Below the pieces are notes generated by a model that saw only the letters and a program-made list of their open reading frames with translations, did no database searches and was not told the DNA's origin. 64,000 nt of DNA. Source: Chitinophaga sedimenti (lineage in GTDB: Bacteria > Bacteroidota > Bacteroidia > Chitinophagales > Chitinophagaceae). This document shows positions 31,277-40,606 of the stretch, piece by piece (the first letter of the stretch is position 1; the number at the start of each line of letters is the position of its first letter). The stretch lies in assembly GCF_023156195.1 (NCBI RefSeq), contig NZ_JAKUKA010000001.1, positions 2,542,001 to 2,606,000 on the forward strand, given 5' to 3'. A program made the translations under genes and the position numbers.

Positions 31277-32166
31277 CTTTTTAACCCAGTCGAGGATCGC
31301 ATCGCTGTCGCGCGGATCGAACCAGGTGATGTCCGGGTCTTTGCGGAACCAGGTGAGCTGCCGTTTGGCGTACTGGCGGGTATGTATCTTAATGAGCTCT
31401 GTGGCGGCAGGTAAGGTTACCTCTCCATCGAGGTATTGAAATATTTCGGTGTAGCCCACGGTTTGCAGGGCATTGTGTTTGCGGTAAGGCAGCACACTTT
31501 TCACTTCTTCCACCAGCCCGGCGTTCATCATCATATCTACACGGCGGTTGATGTTGTCGTGCAATTGTTCTTTAGGTAAAGTAACACCAATCTTGATGAT
31601 ATTGAAGTCGCGGGGCTGCCTGGTAGCGGTGCGGAAAGTTGTAATGGACTGACCGGTAGCTTCCAGTACCTCCGGGCGCGCATCAGCCGCACCGGGTTCT
31701 GTGTTTCGGCGATGGCATAAAACGCGGGATCGCGCTGTTGCAGCGTATGCTGCAGCCATGCGAGGCCGTTTTCTTCATATCCCTTTCTTACCGCTTCGCG
31801 AATAGCAGGCGGAATAGCGGGCATATCGTCCATGCCTTCACAAAAGGCGCGTACATACAACCCGGTACCACCGCACATGATAGCCGTATCTGTCTTGCTG
31901 AAAATATCAGCGGCATATTGCAGGGTCAGTTTTTCGAACATGGCTGCATTGACCTCTTCTGCGATGGAGTGGGAATCGATGAAATAATGCGGCACGGCGG
32001 AAAGCTCTTCTGGAGAGGGTTTCGCCGTGCCGATTGATATTTCGCGATAACATTGCCGGGAGTCGGCGGAAATCACCGCGGTATTAAAATGTTGCGCCAG
32101 TTTAATCGCGAGGGCCGTTTTACCGGCAGCCGTAGGGCCTGTGATAACGATAACGGTCTTAGACAT
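31259..32166 (-). CDS. miaA: tRNA dimethylallyltransferase, one frameshift
   Basis: This enzyme adds the isopentenyl group to A37 of tRNAs reading UNN codons. The P-loop is ITGPTAAGKTALAIKLA; SADSRQCYREISIGTAKPS, CGGTGLYVRAFCEG and KRQLTWFRKDPDITWFDP are diagnostic. The frame changes near 31678 (NPVRLMRA then LEVLEATGQSITTFR), in a GC-rich GCGCGCCCGG stretch. The joined protein has about 302 residues, normal length. It lies 3 bp downstream of the pRiA4b-ORF3-like gene. Confidence 0.94.
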
Positions 32167-32169
32167 CAG

Positions 32170-32751
32170 CTAGAAATAATTCTCCTCGCTGCCTGCCTCT
32201 TCGCTGCCGCCTTCGTCTTCACTTTCGGTGCCTTCTTCGCCTTCTTCCCCGAATCCGTCTTCGGAGCCGGTGCCTTCGCGGTTCAGGTCATATTTTTCTT
32301 CCATTTCCACCAGCTTGTCGCCGATGAGTCCCTTGGTGCCGTACTGGCTGGGGGCTAAGCCCTCTTTACGCACGCAGGCAGGGTATTGGATTTTTGAACT
32401 TTCCTCTTTGGATACGCCGATCAGCTCCACCATAAACGTCCAGTTTTTGGCGAAATCATATACATAAATGAATTTCTGATTCGGGTCTTTTACTGCTGCA
32501 GCGATTTTGGTTTCGTGCATCAGGAACGGTTCGGCTTTGCGGGGCTGATCATCTTTCTCCAGGATGATTTCACGGCCACGCAGCCAGTTGTCGTTACTGC
32601 GGTAGAAGGTAGCCTTGTGTTTGGTGTCAAACTCATATGCCTTTAAAATAGCCTCATGAAATGCTAAAAAAGACTGATCGGGCTTGATCGCGATGTCTCT
32701 GTACACACTTTCGTCTTCCTCCCAGTAAACTCTGAATTTCAAAACCGGCAT
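32170..32751 (-). CDS. plasmid pRiA4b ORF-3-like protein with acidic tail
   Basis: The protein has 193 residues. The core (VLKFRVYWEEDESVYRDIAIKPDQSFLAFHEAILKAYEFD, FIYVYDFAKNWTFMVEL) matches the pRiA4b ORF-3 family, a small alpha/beta domain of unknown biochemical role that is also found with IS1096 TnpR-like passenger genes. The last 40 residues are almost all Glu, Gly, Ser and Asp. No transposon genes are near, so it looks chromosomal. It precedes miaA by 3 bp. Confidence 0.75.
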   Translation of the reverse strand: MPVLKFRVYWEEDESVYRDIAIKPDQSFLAFHEAILKAYEFDTKHKATFYRSNDNWLRGREIILEKDDQPRKAEPFLMHETKIAAAVKDPNQKFIYVYDFAKNWTFMVELIGVSKEESSKIQYPACVRKEGLAPSQYGTKGLIGDKLVEMEEKYDLNREGTGSEDGFGEEGEEGTESEDEGGSEEAGSEENYF

Positions 32752-32877
32752 ATATAACAGTTAAGGTTTGCAAAAATATGGCTGATGGTGCCAGTGACCA
32801 GCTTATTGATTTCTAAATATATATTCGTTATAACCTTGAAAATAGCGGACTGCCGTCAAATCACCAAAATTAACACA

Positions 32878-34317
32878 TTATTTCACAGGTGTCAAGTTCA
32901 GTTCTTTTGCCTTTTCCAGCATGTACTGATATGCTGCCTCATAGCTATTCTCAATCACCCCGTCCAATATGGCCTCCCTGATAGCGGTTTTGAGGTCGCC
33001 CACCTGCCTGCATGGCTGTAAGGCGAAGGTTTCCATGATCATTTCGCCGGTAATGGGCGGCTGCCAGTTGCGGATGCGGTCTTTTTCCTCCACATCCTTC
33101 AACCGTTCTCTTACCAGTTCGAAATTTTCTAGGTAACGCTTCACTTTCGCCTTGTTTTTAGACGTGATGTCTGCTTCGCACAACATCATGAGCGCTTCGA
33201 TATCATCGCCGGCGTCGAACAACAGGCGGCGTATAGCCGAATCGGTTATATTCTCTTTCGTCAGCGATATCGGACGGAGATGTAATTCTACCAACTTCCG
33301 TACCAGCTTCATCTTTTCGTTTAATGGCAGTTTGAGGCGCGTAAAAATGCGCGGCACCATTTTACCACCCACGGCATCGTGTCCGTGGAACGTCCACCCA
33401 TGGCCATCCTCGAAGCGTTTGGTCGCAGGTTTGCCAATGTCGTGTAACAGGGCAGCCCAGCGCAGCCACAGATCGTTGGTGTGGCGGCTGATATTATCGA
33501 TTACCTGTAAAGTGTGGTAAAAATTATCCTTGTGTCCCTTGCCGTCCATGGTTTCCACGCCTACCAGGTCTACCATCTGCGGAAAAATAATTTTCAGCAG
33601 GCCGGATTTATAGAGCAGGTCGAGTCCCACCGAAGGTTTGGGCGACAGCATGATTTTATTCAGTTCATCGGAGATCCTTTCCTGCGAAACAATTTTGATA
33701 CGGTCCGCGTTTTTCCGGATCGCATCGAACGTTTCCGGGAGAATCGTAAAGTGCAGCTGCGAAGCGAAGCGGATACCGCGCATCATGCGCAGGGGATCGT
33801 CGCTGAACGTGCGCTCCGGCTCCAGCGGCGTGCGGATCAATTTGTTGGCCAGGTCTTCCTGTCCGCCGAAAGGGTCGATCAACTTACCATAATCGGCTTC
33901 ATTTAGGCTGATAGCCAATGCATTGATGGTAAAATCGCGCCTGTCCTGGTCATCTTCAAGGGTACCTACTTCCACTTCCGGTTTGCGGGAATTAGCGCGG
34001 TAACTTTCGCGGCGGGCGCCTACAAATTCTACCTCCACATCCTGCCAGCGGATCTGTGCCGTACCGAAGTTTTTGAAAAAAGCCACTGAAATGCCGGGAT
34101 CGAGCAACGCCGCAGTGCGGTGCGCCAGCGCGATGCCATCTCCAACACAAACAATATCAATATCTTTTGTCTTTCGTTCTAAAATCTTATCCCTTACGAA
34201 GCCACCGATCAGGTAACACGGCACGCCGAGCGACTTCGCCGCCCGGGCGATGTGCTCAAACAGCTGTCCTTCCTGGGCTGTAAAGGGAATATCCATATGC
34301 CTGAAATTCATATCCAA
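32878..34317 (-). CDS. CCA tRNA nucleotidyltransferase / HD-domain poly(A) polymerase family
   Basis: The protein has 479 residues and adds or repairs the CCA end of tRNAs. The nucleotidyltransferase site is [25 protein letters not shown] (GG and the two catalytic Asp). [15 protein letters not shown] and [15 protein letters not shown] are class II CCA/PAP motifs, and an HD domain follows ([15 protein letters not shown], about residues 287-301). The frame is intact. The start may be the internal ATG of MNFRHMDIP. It follows tsaC on the same strand, forming a run of tRNA-related genes with miaA. Confidence 0.94.
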   Translation of the reverse strand: MDMNFRHMDIPFTAQEGQLFEHIARAAKSLGVPCYLIGGFVRDKILERKTKDIDIVCVGDGIALAHRTAALLDPGISVAFFKNFGTAQIRWQDVEVEFVGARRESYRANSRKPEVEVGTLEDDQDRRDFTINALAISLNEADYGKLIDPFGGQEDLANKLIRTPLEPERTFSDDPLRMMRGIRFASQLHFTILPETFDAIRKNADRIKIVSQERISDELNKIMLSPKPSVGLDLLYKSGLLKIIFPQMVDLVGVETMDGKGHKDNFYHTLQVIDNISRHTNDLWLRWAALLHDIGKPATKRFEDGHGWTFHGHDAVGGKMVPRIFTRLKLPLNEKMKLVRKLVELHLRPISLTKENITDSAIRRLLFDAGDDIEALMMLCEADITSKNKAKVKRYLENFELVRERLKDVEEKDRIRNWQPPITGEMIMETFALQPCRQVGDLKTAIREAILDGVIENSYEAAYQYMLEKAKELNLTPVK

Positions 34318-34357
34318 GGCGCAAATGTAAATGAATTAAGTCAAGAAAAGGAATCAC

Positions 34358-34925
34358 TTAAGGCCTTATTACCTCCATTTCGCCGGAGGGTAACAGCCTT
34401 ACAATGCGCGATGCCCGGGCCGCTGCGCTTTCGTCGCGACGGTATTCCACCGCATAATCCACGCCATTTACAATAGCGGGCTGCACGTCCGAAAATTAGC
34501 CGGCGAAGGCGCGCCGCTGATGTTCGCTGAGGTGGAAACCAGTGGCTTACGCAGGCGTTTTACCAGGTGGCGGCAAAAATCCTCCTTTATAATACGGATG
34601 GCCACGCTGCCATCTTCATTGATAACGTTGGGTGCGAGTCCCAGCGCACCCTGGTAGATGACCGTGGTGGGCCGGTCGAACCCCTCGATGATATCGGCGA
34701 TATCGGGCGGGGTGTGGGCCACGTACTTGAGCAGATCGCGCACATCGGCCAGGAGAATGACCGGGCTCTTTTTTCGTCGCGTTGCTTGAGCCGGAACACT
34801 TTGGCCACGGCTGCCTCGTCGGTAGCGTCGCAGCCAATGCCCCAGATGGTATCGGTTGGATACAGGATGGTGCCGCCGGTACGGAGGACGGCCAGACTAT
34901 TTACGATGTCCTGTTCGAATTGCAT
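34358..34925 (-). CDS. tsaC: L-threonylcarbamoyladenylate synthase (TsaC/Sua5/YrdC), two frameshifts
   Basis: It makes threonylcarbamoyl-AMP for the t6A37 tRNA modification. GGTILYPTDTIWGIGCDATDE is the YrdC signature; SPVILLADVRDLLKYV, TTVIYQGALGLAPNVI and PLVSTSANISGAPSP follow. The frame shifts near 34770 (A-run in DEKK/SPV) and near 34497 (T-run after SPANF); beyond it the C-terminus NGVDYAVEYRRDESAAARAS ends at 34358. About 189 residues when joined. The start of tsaC overlaps the end of the glycosyltransferase gene by 29 bp. Confidence 0.9.
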
Positions 34926-36033
34926 GTTGATAAATTTCCATTACTACTGCCGCCGTGCGTTCGGCGGTAAAATTCTGTGCATGATCGAGCCCTTTCAGCC
35001 GCATGCTGCTCACCAGTTGGCTATCCCCCACCACCCGTTCCATGGCGTGCGCAATACTATCGGGCCGCAGCGGATCGATGTACAGCGCAGCATCCCCACC
35101 GGTTTCGTGGAAGCAGGAACCCTGCGACGTGATCACCGGCGTTTTGCTCCAGAGCGCTTCGAGGATGGGAATACCAAATCCTTCGAAAACAGAAGGATAG
35201 ATCAGTGCCGCAGCCCCCTGGTAAAGAGCGGGCAGGTCGTTATAGGCGAAGCGGGCGATATCGTTCAGGAAGAAGACCCGATTTTCGAGTTGATGACTTT
35301 TGATGCACTCCTGCACTTTCTTTTTATAACCGGAGCCATCGCCCAGCACCACCAGCGGCAGCGTTTTATCGCCCAGCAACGACATGGCTTTTACGATGCC
35401 CATCAGGTTTTTCCGTTCGATGATAGAGCCTACGTACAGGAAGTATTCCCGCGGCAGCCCGTATTTCTCCAGCATTGCACGGATATCTGCCCCTGGCACA
35501 GGCATACCGAACACGGGATCGCAGGCCTGGTAAGCCACTGCGATCTTTTCTGCCGGCGTATTATAAAAGTGTACAAGATCGTCTTTCGTCTGCTGACTGA
35601 TCGCAATTACCACATCAGCCTTTTCCGCCGCGTATTTCGCCTTTTTACGGTAAGTATATACGTCGATCGGGTTATATTGCTCCGGGTAGCGCTCGAAAAT
35701 GAGGTCGTGCATGGTGACCAGGCTGGTTACGCCGGTTTCATGTATCCCGAAAGGGATTTCGTGGCTGAGCCCGTGATAAATATCGAGAGCTGCGAGTTGT
35801 TTGGTCACAAAACGGCTGCGCCAGGCGGAACGAAACATTTTATGCAGGGCCTTTTCCGGCTGCACTACCTGCATATTGGCCGTTGGCGTAAACAGTCCCG
35901 TCACTTTAGGCGCATAAAGAAAATACTGATGCTCCGGGTAGCCCGCAGCCAGCGAATGGATGAGGGTGCGGCTGTAATTGCCGAGCCCCGTTCTGTTCTG
36001 GTAAGCCCTTTTGGCGTCGAAACCGATGTTCAA
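34897..36033 (-). CDS. GT4-type glycosyltransferase (GT-B fold)
   Basis: The protein has 378 residues and is intact. The N-terminal Rossmann half starts MNIGFDAKRAYQNRTGLGNYSRTL. The donor half has YFLYVGSIIERKNLMGIVKAM, and the E-x7-E motif lies in YPSVFEGFGIPILEALWSKTPV. It probably adds a sugar to a surface polysaccharide or glycolipid on the cytosolic face of the membrane. No other glycan genes adjoin; it is translationally coupled to tsaC. Confidence 0.9.
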   Translation of the reverse strand: MNIGFDAKRAYQNRTGLGNYSRTLIHSLAAGYPEHQYFLYAPKVTGLFTPTANMQVVQPEKALHKMFRSAWRSRFVTKQLAALDIYHGLSHEIPFGIHETGVTSLVTMHDLIFERYPEQYNPIDVYTYRKKAKYAAEKADVVIAISQQTKDDLVHFYNTPAEKIAVAYQACDPVFGMPVPGADIRAMLEKYGLPREYFLYVGSIIERKNLMGIVKAMSLLGDKTLPLVVLGDGSGYKKKVQECIKSHQLENRVFFLNDIARFAYNDLPALYQGAAALIYPSVFEGFGIPILEALWSKTPVITSQGSCFHETGGDAALYIDPLRPDSIAHAMERVVGDSQLVSSMRLKGLDHAQNFTAERTAAVVMEIYQHAIRTGHRK

Positions 36034-36077
36034 GCGTTGGATTCTTTAATGAAACTTCAAAAATAAGTTTCTTCTTT

Positions 36078-36085
36078 TATTTTTG
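36078..36085 (+). promoter_or_regulatory. -7 box (TATTTTTG) for dapD
   Basis: It is an exact TAnnTTTG match, 18 bp before the ATG at 36104. The box lies inside a longer frame beginning at a TTG, which supports 36104 as the true start. Confidence 0.5.
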
Positions 36086-36103
36086 CAGAAAATTAGCAAA
36101 CTG

Positions 36104-36914
36104 ATGGAATTACAACAACAGATATTAGCAGCCTGGAATGACAGGGCGCTTTTGCAGCAAACCCAGTATTCCGATGCCGTAAGGAGTGTGATCGAGAGCG
36201 TGGATAAGGGCAAACTGAGAGTAGCCGAGCCTACCGAAAACGGCTGGCAGGTGAACGAGTGGGTAAAACAGGCCATTCTCATGTACTTCAGCATTCAGCC
36301 GATGGAAACTATGAGCCTGCCTCCTTTCGAGTTCCATGATAAAATGAAACTGAAAACAGATTACGCCGCGTTAGGTGTTCGTGTAGTACCTCACGCAGTT
36401 GCCCGTTACGGCGCATTCATTGCTAAAGGCGCTATCCTGATGCCTTCTTACGTAAACATCGGCGCTTATGTAGACGAAGGTACCATGGTGGACACCGGGC
36501 TACAGTAGGTTCCTGTGCACAGATCGGTAAAAACGTGCACCTGAGCGGTGGCGTAGGTATCGGTGGTGTTCTGGAGCCCCTGCAGGCGAGCCCGGTGATC
36601 ATCGAAGACGGCGTGTTCGTTGGATCCCGTTGCATCGTGGTTGAGGGTGTTCACGTAGAGAAAGAAGCGGTATTGGGTGCGAACGTGGTACTGACGAAGT
36701 CTACGAAGATCATCGATGTTACGGGTGCTGAGCCTGTAGAATATAAGGGTCGTGTACCGGCGCGTTCGGTGGTGATTCTGGTTCTTATACCAAGAAGTTC
36801 CCTGCGGGAGAATATCAGGTTCCTTGTGCGCTGATTATTGGTCAGCGGAAGGCTTCTACAGATTTGAAGACGAGTTTGAATGATACGCTGCGGGAATTTA
36901 ATGTAGCGGTATAA
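36104..36914 (+). CDS. dapD: 2,3,4,5-tetrahydropyridine-2,6-dicarboxylate N-succinyltransferase, two frameshifts
   Basis: It catalyses the succinylation step of lysine/diaminopimelate synthesis. The left-handed beta-helix repeats are clear: [72 protein letters not shown]. One base is missing near 36496 (MVDT[W]ATVGSCAQ) and another near 36777 (SVVI[P][12 protein letters not shown]), after which the C-terminus [11 protein letters not shown] ends at 36914. About 271 residues when repaired, the family's normal length. The two slips in an essential gene are strong evidence for assembly error. Confidence 0.95.
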
Positions 36915-36933
36915 TTTTGAGTTCGATATTTTC

Positions 36934-36967
36934 GGGCGGCTCCTTTTTGGGGGCCGCTTTTTTTTTA
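36934..36967 (+). terminator. terminator after dapD
   Basis: GCGGC/GCCGC arms with a T/G loop are followed by nine or more T. Confidence 0.85.
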
Positions 36968-37040
36968 TATAGTACGGGCCCGCAGATTAAGAGTCTGTGT
37001 CTCCATGTTTCAAAAAACTTTCCTCCTTCTGAAAAAAAAA

Positions 37041-37071
37041 TTTGGAAGTTTTTAGAAGATGCTTACCTTTG
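37041..37071 (+). promoter_or_regulatory. textbook Bacteroidota promoter for tRNA-Leu
   Basis: TTTG at 37041-37044, a 19-bp spacer and TACCTTTG at 37064-37071 match the -33/-7 consensus exactly. It lies 24 bp before the mature tRNA. Confidence 0.88.
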
Positions 37072-37095
37072 CAATCCCTTAACACGGAAAGAGTT

Positions 37096-37182
37096 GCCCA
37101 GATGGCGAAATTGGTAGACGCACTGTGTTCAGGTCGCAGCGCCGGCAACGGTGTGCTGGTTCGAATCCAGTTCTGGGCACCA
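37096..37182 (+). tRNA. tRNA-Leu (CAG)
   Basis: The acceptor stem GCCCAGA/TCTGGGC, D-arm GCG..CGC, anticodon stem CTGTG/CGCAG with loop TTCAGGT (anticodon CAG), a long variable arm typical of tRNA-Leu, T-arm CTGGTTCGAATCCAG, discriminator A and encoded CCA are all visible. Confidence 0.97.
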
Positions 37183-37190
37183 AAGAAGTG

Positions 37191-37216
37191 AAACCCGCTC
37201 GACGAGCGGGTTTTCT
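37191..37216 (+). terminator. terminator after tRNA-Leu
   Basis: AACCCGCTC/GAGCGGGTT with a 3-nt loop is followed by TTCTTATC. Confidence 0.88.
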
Positions 37217-37250
37217 TATCTCAGCTTGTTTATTCTAATTTTGGCACCTA

Positions 37251-37287
37251 TTCATTATCATGCAATTAGAGGTCGATTCCGCTTTTC
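37251..37287 (+). repeat. direct repeat copy 1 (about 37 bp; partner at 56090-56127)
   Basis: Shared segments are TTCATTxTCAxGCAATTA and TCGATTCCGCTTTTC, separated by 4 bp here and 5 bp in the partner. It lies about 70 bp downstream of tRNA-Leu. The region 37217-37596 otherwise holds no recognisable gene. Confidence 0.6.
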
Positions 37288-37336
37288 TTATGAGCTTATC
37301 GATGTTGGGCAAAGATTTGTGTACAAAAGAATAAGA

Positions 37337-37365
37337 GGGTAAGGTGACGGTAAGCCCCCTTACCC
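37337..37365 (-). terminator. hairpin, likely terminator for the GH130 gene
   Basis: Perfect eight-base arms GGGTAAGG/CCTTACCC; on the minus strand TCTTATTCTTTT follows. It is the first hairpin downstream of the minus-strand GH130 stop, although 230 bp away. Confidence 0.5.
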
Positions 37366-37596
37366 TATATCTTGAGCCTTTTCTTTATTAACCGGATGAA
37401 GAGCTGAAGCCAGGGTTGCCCATACTAGCTCCCTCCCATTATGAAGAATGCGCAGAAATTCCATGGCAAGGACACTACTCCTGCTGCTATCGTGCGAACA
37501 TGGTAAGCCTTCATACTGGTCAGCATGCGGGCAAACGATGTGGGCAAAATCGCTGACCAGCAAACGCATTGTATCCACTTTCAACGGGTTGATTTC

Positions 37597-38729
37597 TTAT
37601 TTCGAAGGATCGTACACAGCTACCGCCACACGACTATCTGCACAGCCATAATACAAAAACCATTTCTGGCGATGATAAACGAGGCCTTCTACAAACACAG
37701 TTCCTGCCGGATACTGACCACTTTTCTCAAAAGGCGCGGTGGGTATAAAGAAAGGTTTGTCCAGGCGGCTGATCACTTTTTCAGGATCGTTCAGATCGAA
37801 TAATACCTGGCCTGCAGCATAGGTGTTGGCGGTATAGTTGGTATCGCTGTTGGGACCACGCTTGTTTTTACCGTTGTATAATACAAGGATACCCTTATCT
37901 GTAATAATAGCGGGCGGGCCGCACTCGGTAAGATCGCTGTCGAAGTAGCCATTGCGCGGGATTACGACGGTTTTTAAGCGGCCATCTTCAGTTACCGAAG
38001 GCTGCCAGTTCTTCAGATCGTCGGAGGTGGCAATGTTCATGAAGCGTTCGCCCCAGTACATCATGTATTTACCGTTTACCTTCGTGATCACCTGTTTGCC
38101 ATTTACCAGCTTTGTAACGATCGAGGCCGATTTGCTGGCCAGGTTGGCGAATTTACCATCGTAGGCTTTATAGAAAGCCGGGCCGTGTTTCTCCCATTTC
38201 TTCAGGTCTTTAGAGGTAGCCACTGCCAGCCTGGGTGTTTTCCTGTTCCACTGGGTATACATCATTACATAAGTCCCATCTTCCGTTACAGCGATCCGTG
38301 GATCTTCACAGCCGCCGGGCCATTCGAATTCTTTCTGGTTATCTTCTGCGGGATACAGTACCGGTGTGGACTGGCGCTTCATGCGGATGCCGTCTTTACT
38401 TTCTGCAATACCCAGCCGGGATGTCCGCTTGCCTATCCCCTGCCCGGAATTATCTTCTGAACGGTACAACACATATATCTTTCCATTTTTAACGGCGGCC
38501 GCAGGATTAAATACATCGCTTTCTTCCCATGCCAGCGGCTTTTTACTCATAGGGTCATGGAAAATACTGCGGGGATTGGGCGAAATAACCGGGTTCACAT
38601 TGGCGGGCCGGATGAACGGTCCCATCGCCCAGCCTGGTAACGAATCTGGGCAACGGCAATGCCGGCCATTAATACAAGGGCTGTTAGTAAGCCCATCTTC
38701 ATTTTGATCATTGGCTTTATTATTTTCAT
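37597..38729 (-). CDS. secreted GH130-like glycoside phosphorylase/hydrolase, one frameshift
   Basis: A signal peptide in one frame (MKIIKPMIKMKMGLLTALVLM..AVAQ) joins the enzyme after a slip near 38625. The five-bladed propeller shows GH130 features: ESDVFNPAAAVKNGKIYVLYR, the hallmark GGCEDPRIAVTEDG, and LTECGPPAIITDKGILVLYNGKN. GH130 enzymes act on beta-mannosides, often mannosyl-GlcNAc or mannobiose from host or plant glycans, by phosphorolysis; secreted members may hydrolyse. About 376 residues in total. It is divergent from the serine hydrolase gene. Confidence 0.8.
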
Positions 38730-38814
38730 GACGTGTGCTGAGGAAGCTTTAATATACATACAAAATACGGCGTTTAATAATTCAGGACACCATTCATCTT
38801 CAATAATATTCAAC

Positions 38815-39957
38815 ATGTTAGATCCTTACTGCGTTTATTCATCGGCGTTTGCTTTGCGACGATGGCTGCCAGTTGCTCCAAAGACGGCGGCGGCGGCAAT
38901 ACGCCACCAGACAACAATGGCCCGTACACTACCAGATTGCCGGTACAGGCCGATGTTAAGGTAGTTGACAGCCTCGTAAAAGTATTAATGGACAGTTACA
39001 ATGTGCCTGGCCTCTCCATCGCCATCACCAGGGGCGAAAAACTCGTATATGCAAAAGCGTATGGCCTGTCCGACAAAGAACAGAATAAAAAGGCGGATAC
39101 CAGCGACATATACCGCATCGCCAGTTTATCGAAACAACTGACATCCGTGGCAGTTATGCAACTACTCGACCAGAAAAAAGATATCCCTGGACGCTACGGT
39201 ATTTGGCACTAACGGCTTGTTGGGCACTACCTACGGCGCCACGCCGTATGGCCCCAATATCACTTCCATCACCGTTCGCCAGCTACTGATGCATACATCA
39301 GGCGGATGGGGTAACTCCAAAAACGACCCGATGTTCTCTAACCCATCGTTAACAATGGACGCGCTGATATCCTCGACGCTGAACAGCAGGCCACTGGAAT
39401 ATACGCCTGGCGCCCATTACGACTACTCCAACTTTGGCTACTGTCTTTTAGGAAGGATCATCGAAAAAATAACCGGGCAAACTTATGAAGAGGCGGTGAA
39501 AACGTTGGTACTGGTACCTATGGGCATTACCAGTATGAAGATTGGCGGCAATACGCTGGCCGACAGGCTGCCGAAGGAAGTGAGATATTACGGGCAGTCT
39601 GGCGAAGACCCTTACATCCATAACATCCGCAGGATGGATGCGCATGGCGGCTGGGTAGCCAGCGCCAAAGACCTTGCAAGATTCCTGGTGTATGTAGACG
39701 GCTTCCCCGTACGGCCAGATATCCTCTCCAGTCAGGCTCTGACCACGATGATCACCCCTTCTGCCGCTAATAACGGTTATGCCTGCGGATGGGCCGTAAC
39801 AACAGTTGAACATCTAATTTCATTGATCGAAAGCGACGCTGAAGTCGACATTATAAAGTCATTTTTCCAATGGAAATCTTTATATCCAAAAGCTGCGGAT
39901 GAGGTTATTCATATAGTTCATTTACAGGGACGAGTTTCGTCCGGTCCGCAAAAGTAA
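38815..39957 (+). CDS. beta-lactamase/serine hydrolase family lipoprotein with a foreign-looking C-terminus
   Basis: A lipoprotein-type N-terminus (LLRLFIGVCFATMAASCSKDGG) precedes the serine beta-lactamase fold. SxxK is in IASLSKQLTSVAVMQLLD, YxN in HYDYSNFGYCLLGRIIEKITG, and VRQLLMHTSGG is typical of class C-like hydrolases. Slips lie near 38820 and 39185 (A-run before the LDATVFGTNGL segment). After YACGWAV at about residue 330 the family should continue to an HxG/KTG-like box. Here the sequence changes to TTVEHLISLIESDAEVDIIK and stops, so the third active-site motif is missing. The last roughly 50 codons look like a different gene joined in frame. Confidence 0.72.
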
Positions 39958-39990
39958 CAAGTCATGAAAATGAGTTGTCACTTTTCGTTT
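39952..39990 (+). terminator. imperfect hairpin after the serine hydrolase
   Basis: AAGTaACAAGTCAT and ATGAGTTGTcACTT arms (two mismatches) are followed by TTCGTTTT. It starts within the stop codon region of the truncated hydrolase. Confidence 0.45.
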
Positions 39991-40366
39991 TAACCAACTG
40001 CCAATTTTAGTTAGGCCATCCGGACGCATGTAAATATCAAACAAACGTGCTATTGCTCTCCTCCTAAAAGAACCCAATCTTTAGTATACCATTACGAATG
40101 GAACCCGCAATTGCCCCCATTAACAGCCTTTCATCATTAACCTCTTTGTTTATGAAACATCATTTGACCCGACTTCAATTTCAACCCGCGAGTTGTGTTC
40201 CCTTATCACCCGATTAGCCGGCGATAAAATACGTTAACACAATCTTCCAGCTGAAAAGCTCCCCTTATATTTACATTGAACAGTGAAATAGACACAGCAA
40301 CACCCAGAGATCGAAACGGTTTGTTTGCCGACTAGTTATACCCACCCTGACCCAATACCTCTAAGT
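39991..40366. other. non-coding region upstream of the HTH regulator
   Basis: About 375 bp with no credible ORF. A weak -7-like TATATTTA lies near 40265-40272. It follows the disrupted end of the serine hydrolase and may be rearranged DNA. Confidence 0.4.
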
Positions 40367-40606
40367 ATGGCGTTAAAAAACACTATTTCCCGTCTGGAAT
40401 ATCTGGACAATCTTATCTGTAAAAGATCTACCGGAACCCCTAAGCAGCTTGCGAGGAAATTGAACGTTTCTGAGCGGAGCATCCGGGACCACATTAGCTT
40501 ATTGAAGGAGTTAGGCGCGCCTGTCAGATATTGCAGGCAGCGGAACAGCTATTACTATCACAGTATCGGCCGTTTTCATTTCAAATTCAAGACGGACCCG
40601 GATTAG
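40367..40606 (+). CDS. small HTH-domain transcriptional regulator
   Basis: The protein has 79 residues from the ATG at 40367 (MALKNTISRLEYLDNLICKR); an in-frame upstream extension to 40325 starts at a non-ATG codon. The helix-turn-helix is TGTPKQLARKLNVSERSIRDHISLLKELGAPV (about residues 20-52), DeoR/HTH_11-like. A short beta wing follows (RYCRQRNSYYYHSIGRFHF). There is no sensor domain. Single-domain regulators of this type often stand beside small-peptide gene clusters in Bacteroidota, and it lies one gene away from the four-cysteine peptide operon. Its 3' end overlaps the convergent RND gene by 20 bp. Confidence 0.78.
   Translation: MALKNTISRLEYLDNLICKRSTGTPKQLARKLNVSERSIRDHISLLKELGAPVRYCRQRNSYYYHSIGRFHFKFKTDPD

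Noticed and set aside
34567..36066. 499-codon open frame on the plus strand
   Set aside because: It lies antisense to tsaC and the glycosyltransferase, both of which have clear family motifs; codon use reads as a mirror of those genes.
37448..37651. Fragment SCEHGKPS recalling N-formylglutamate amidohydrolase
   Set aside because: Only a handful of residues fit and the following sequence does not resemble the family; probably chance.
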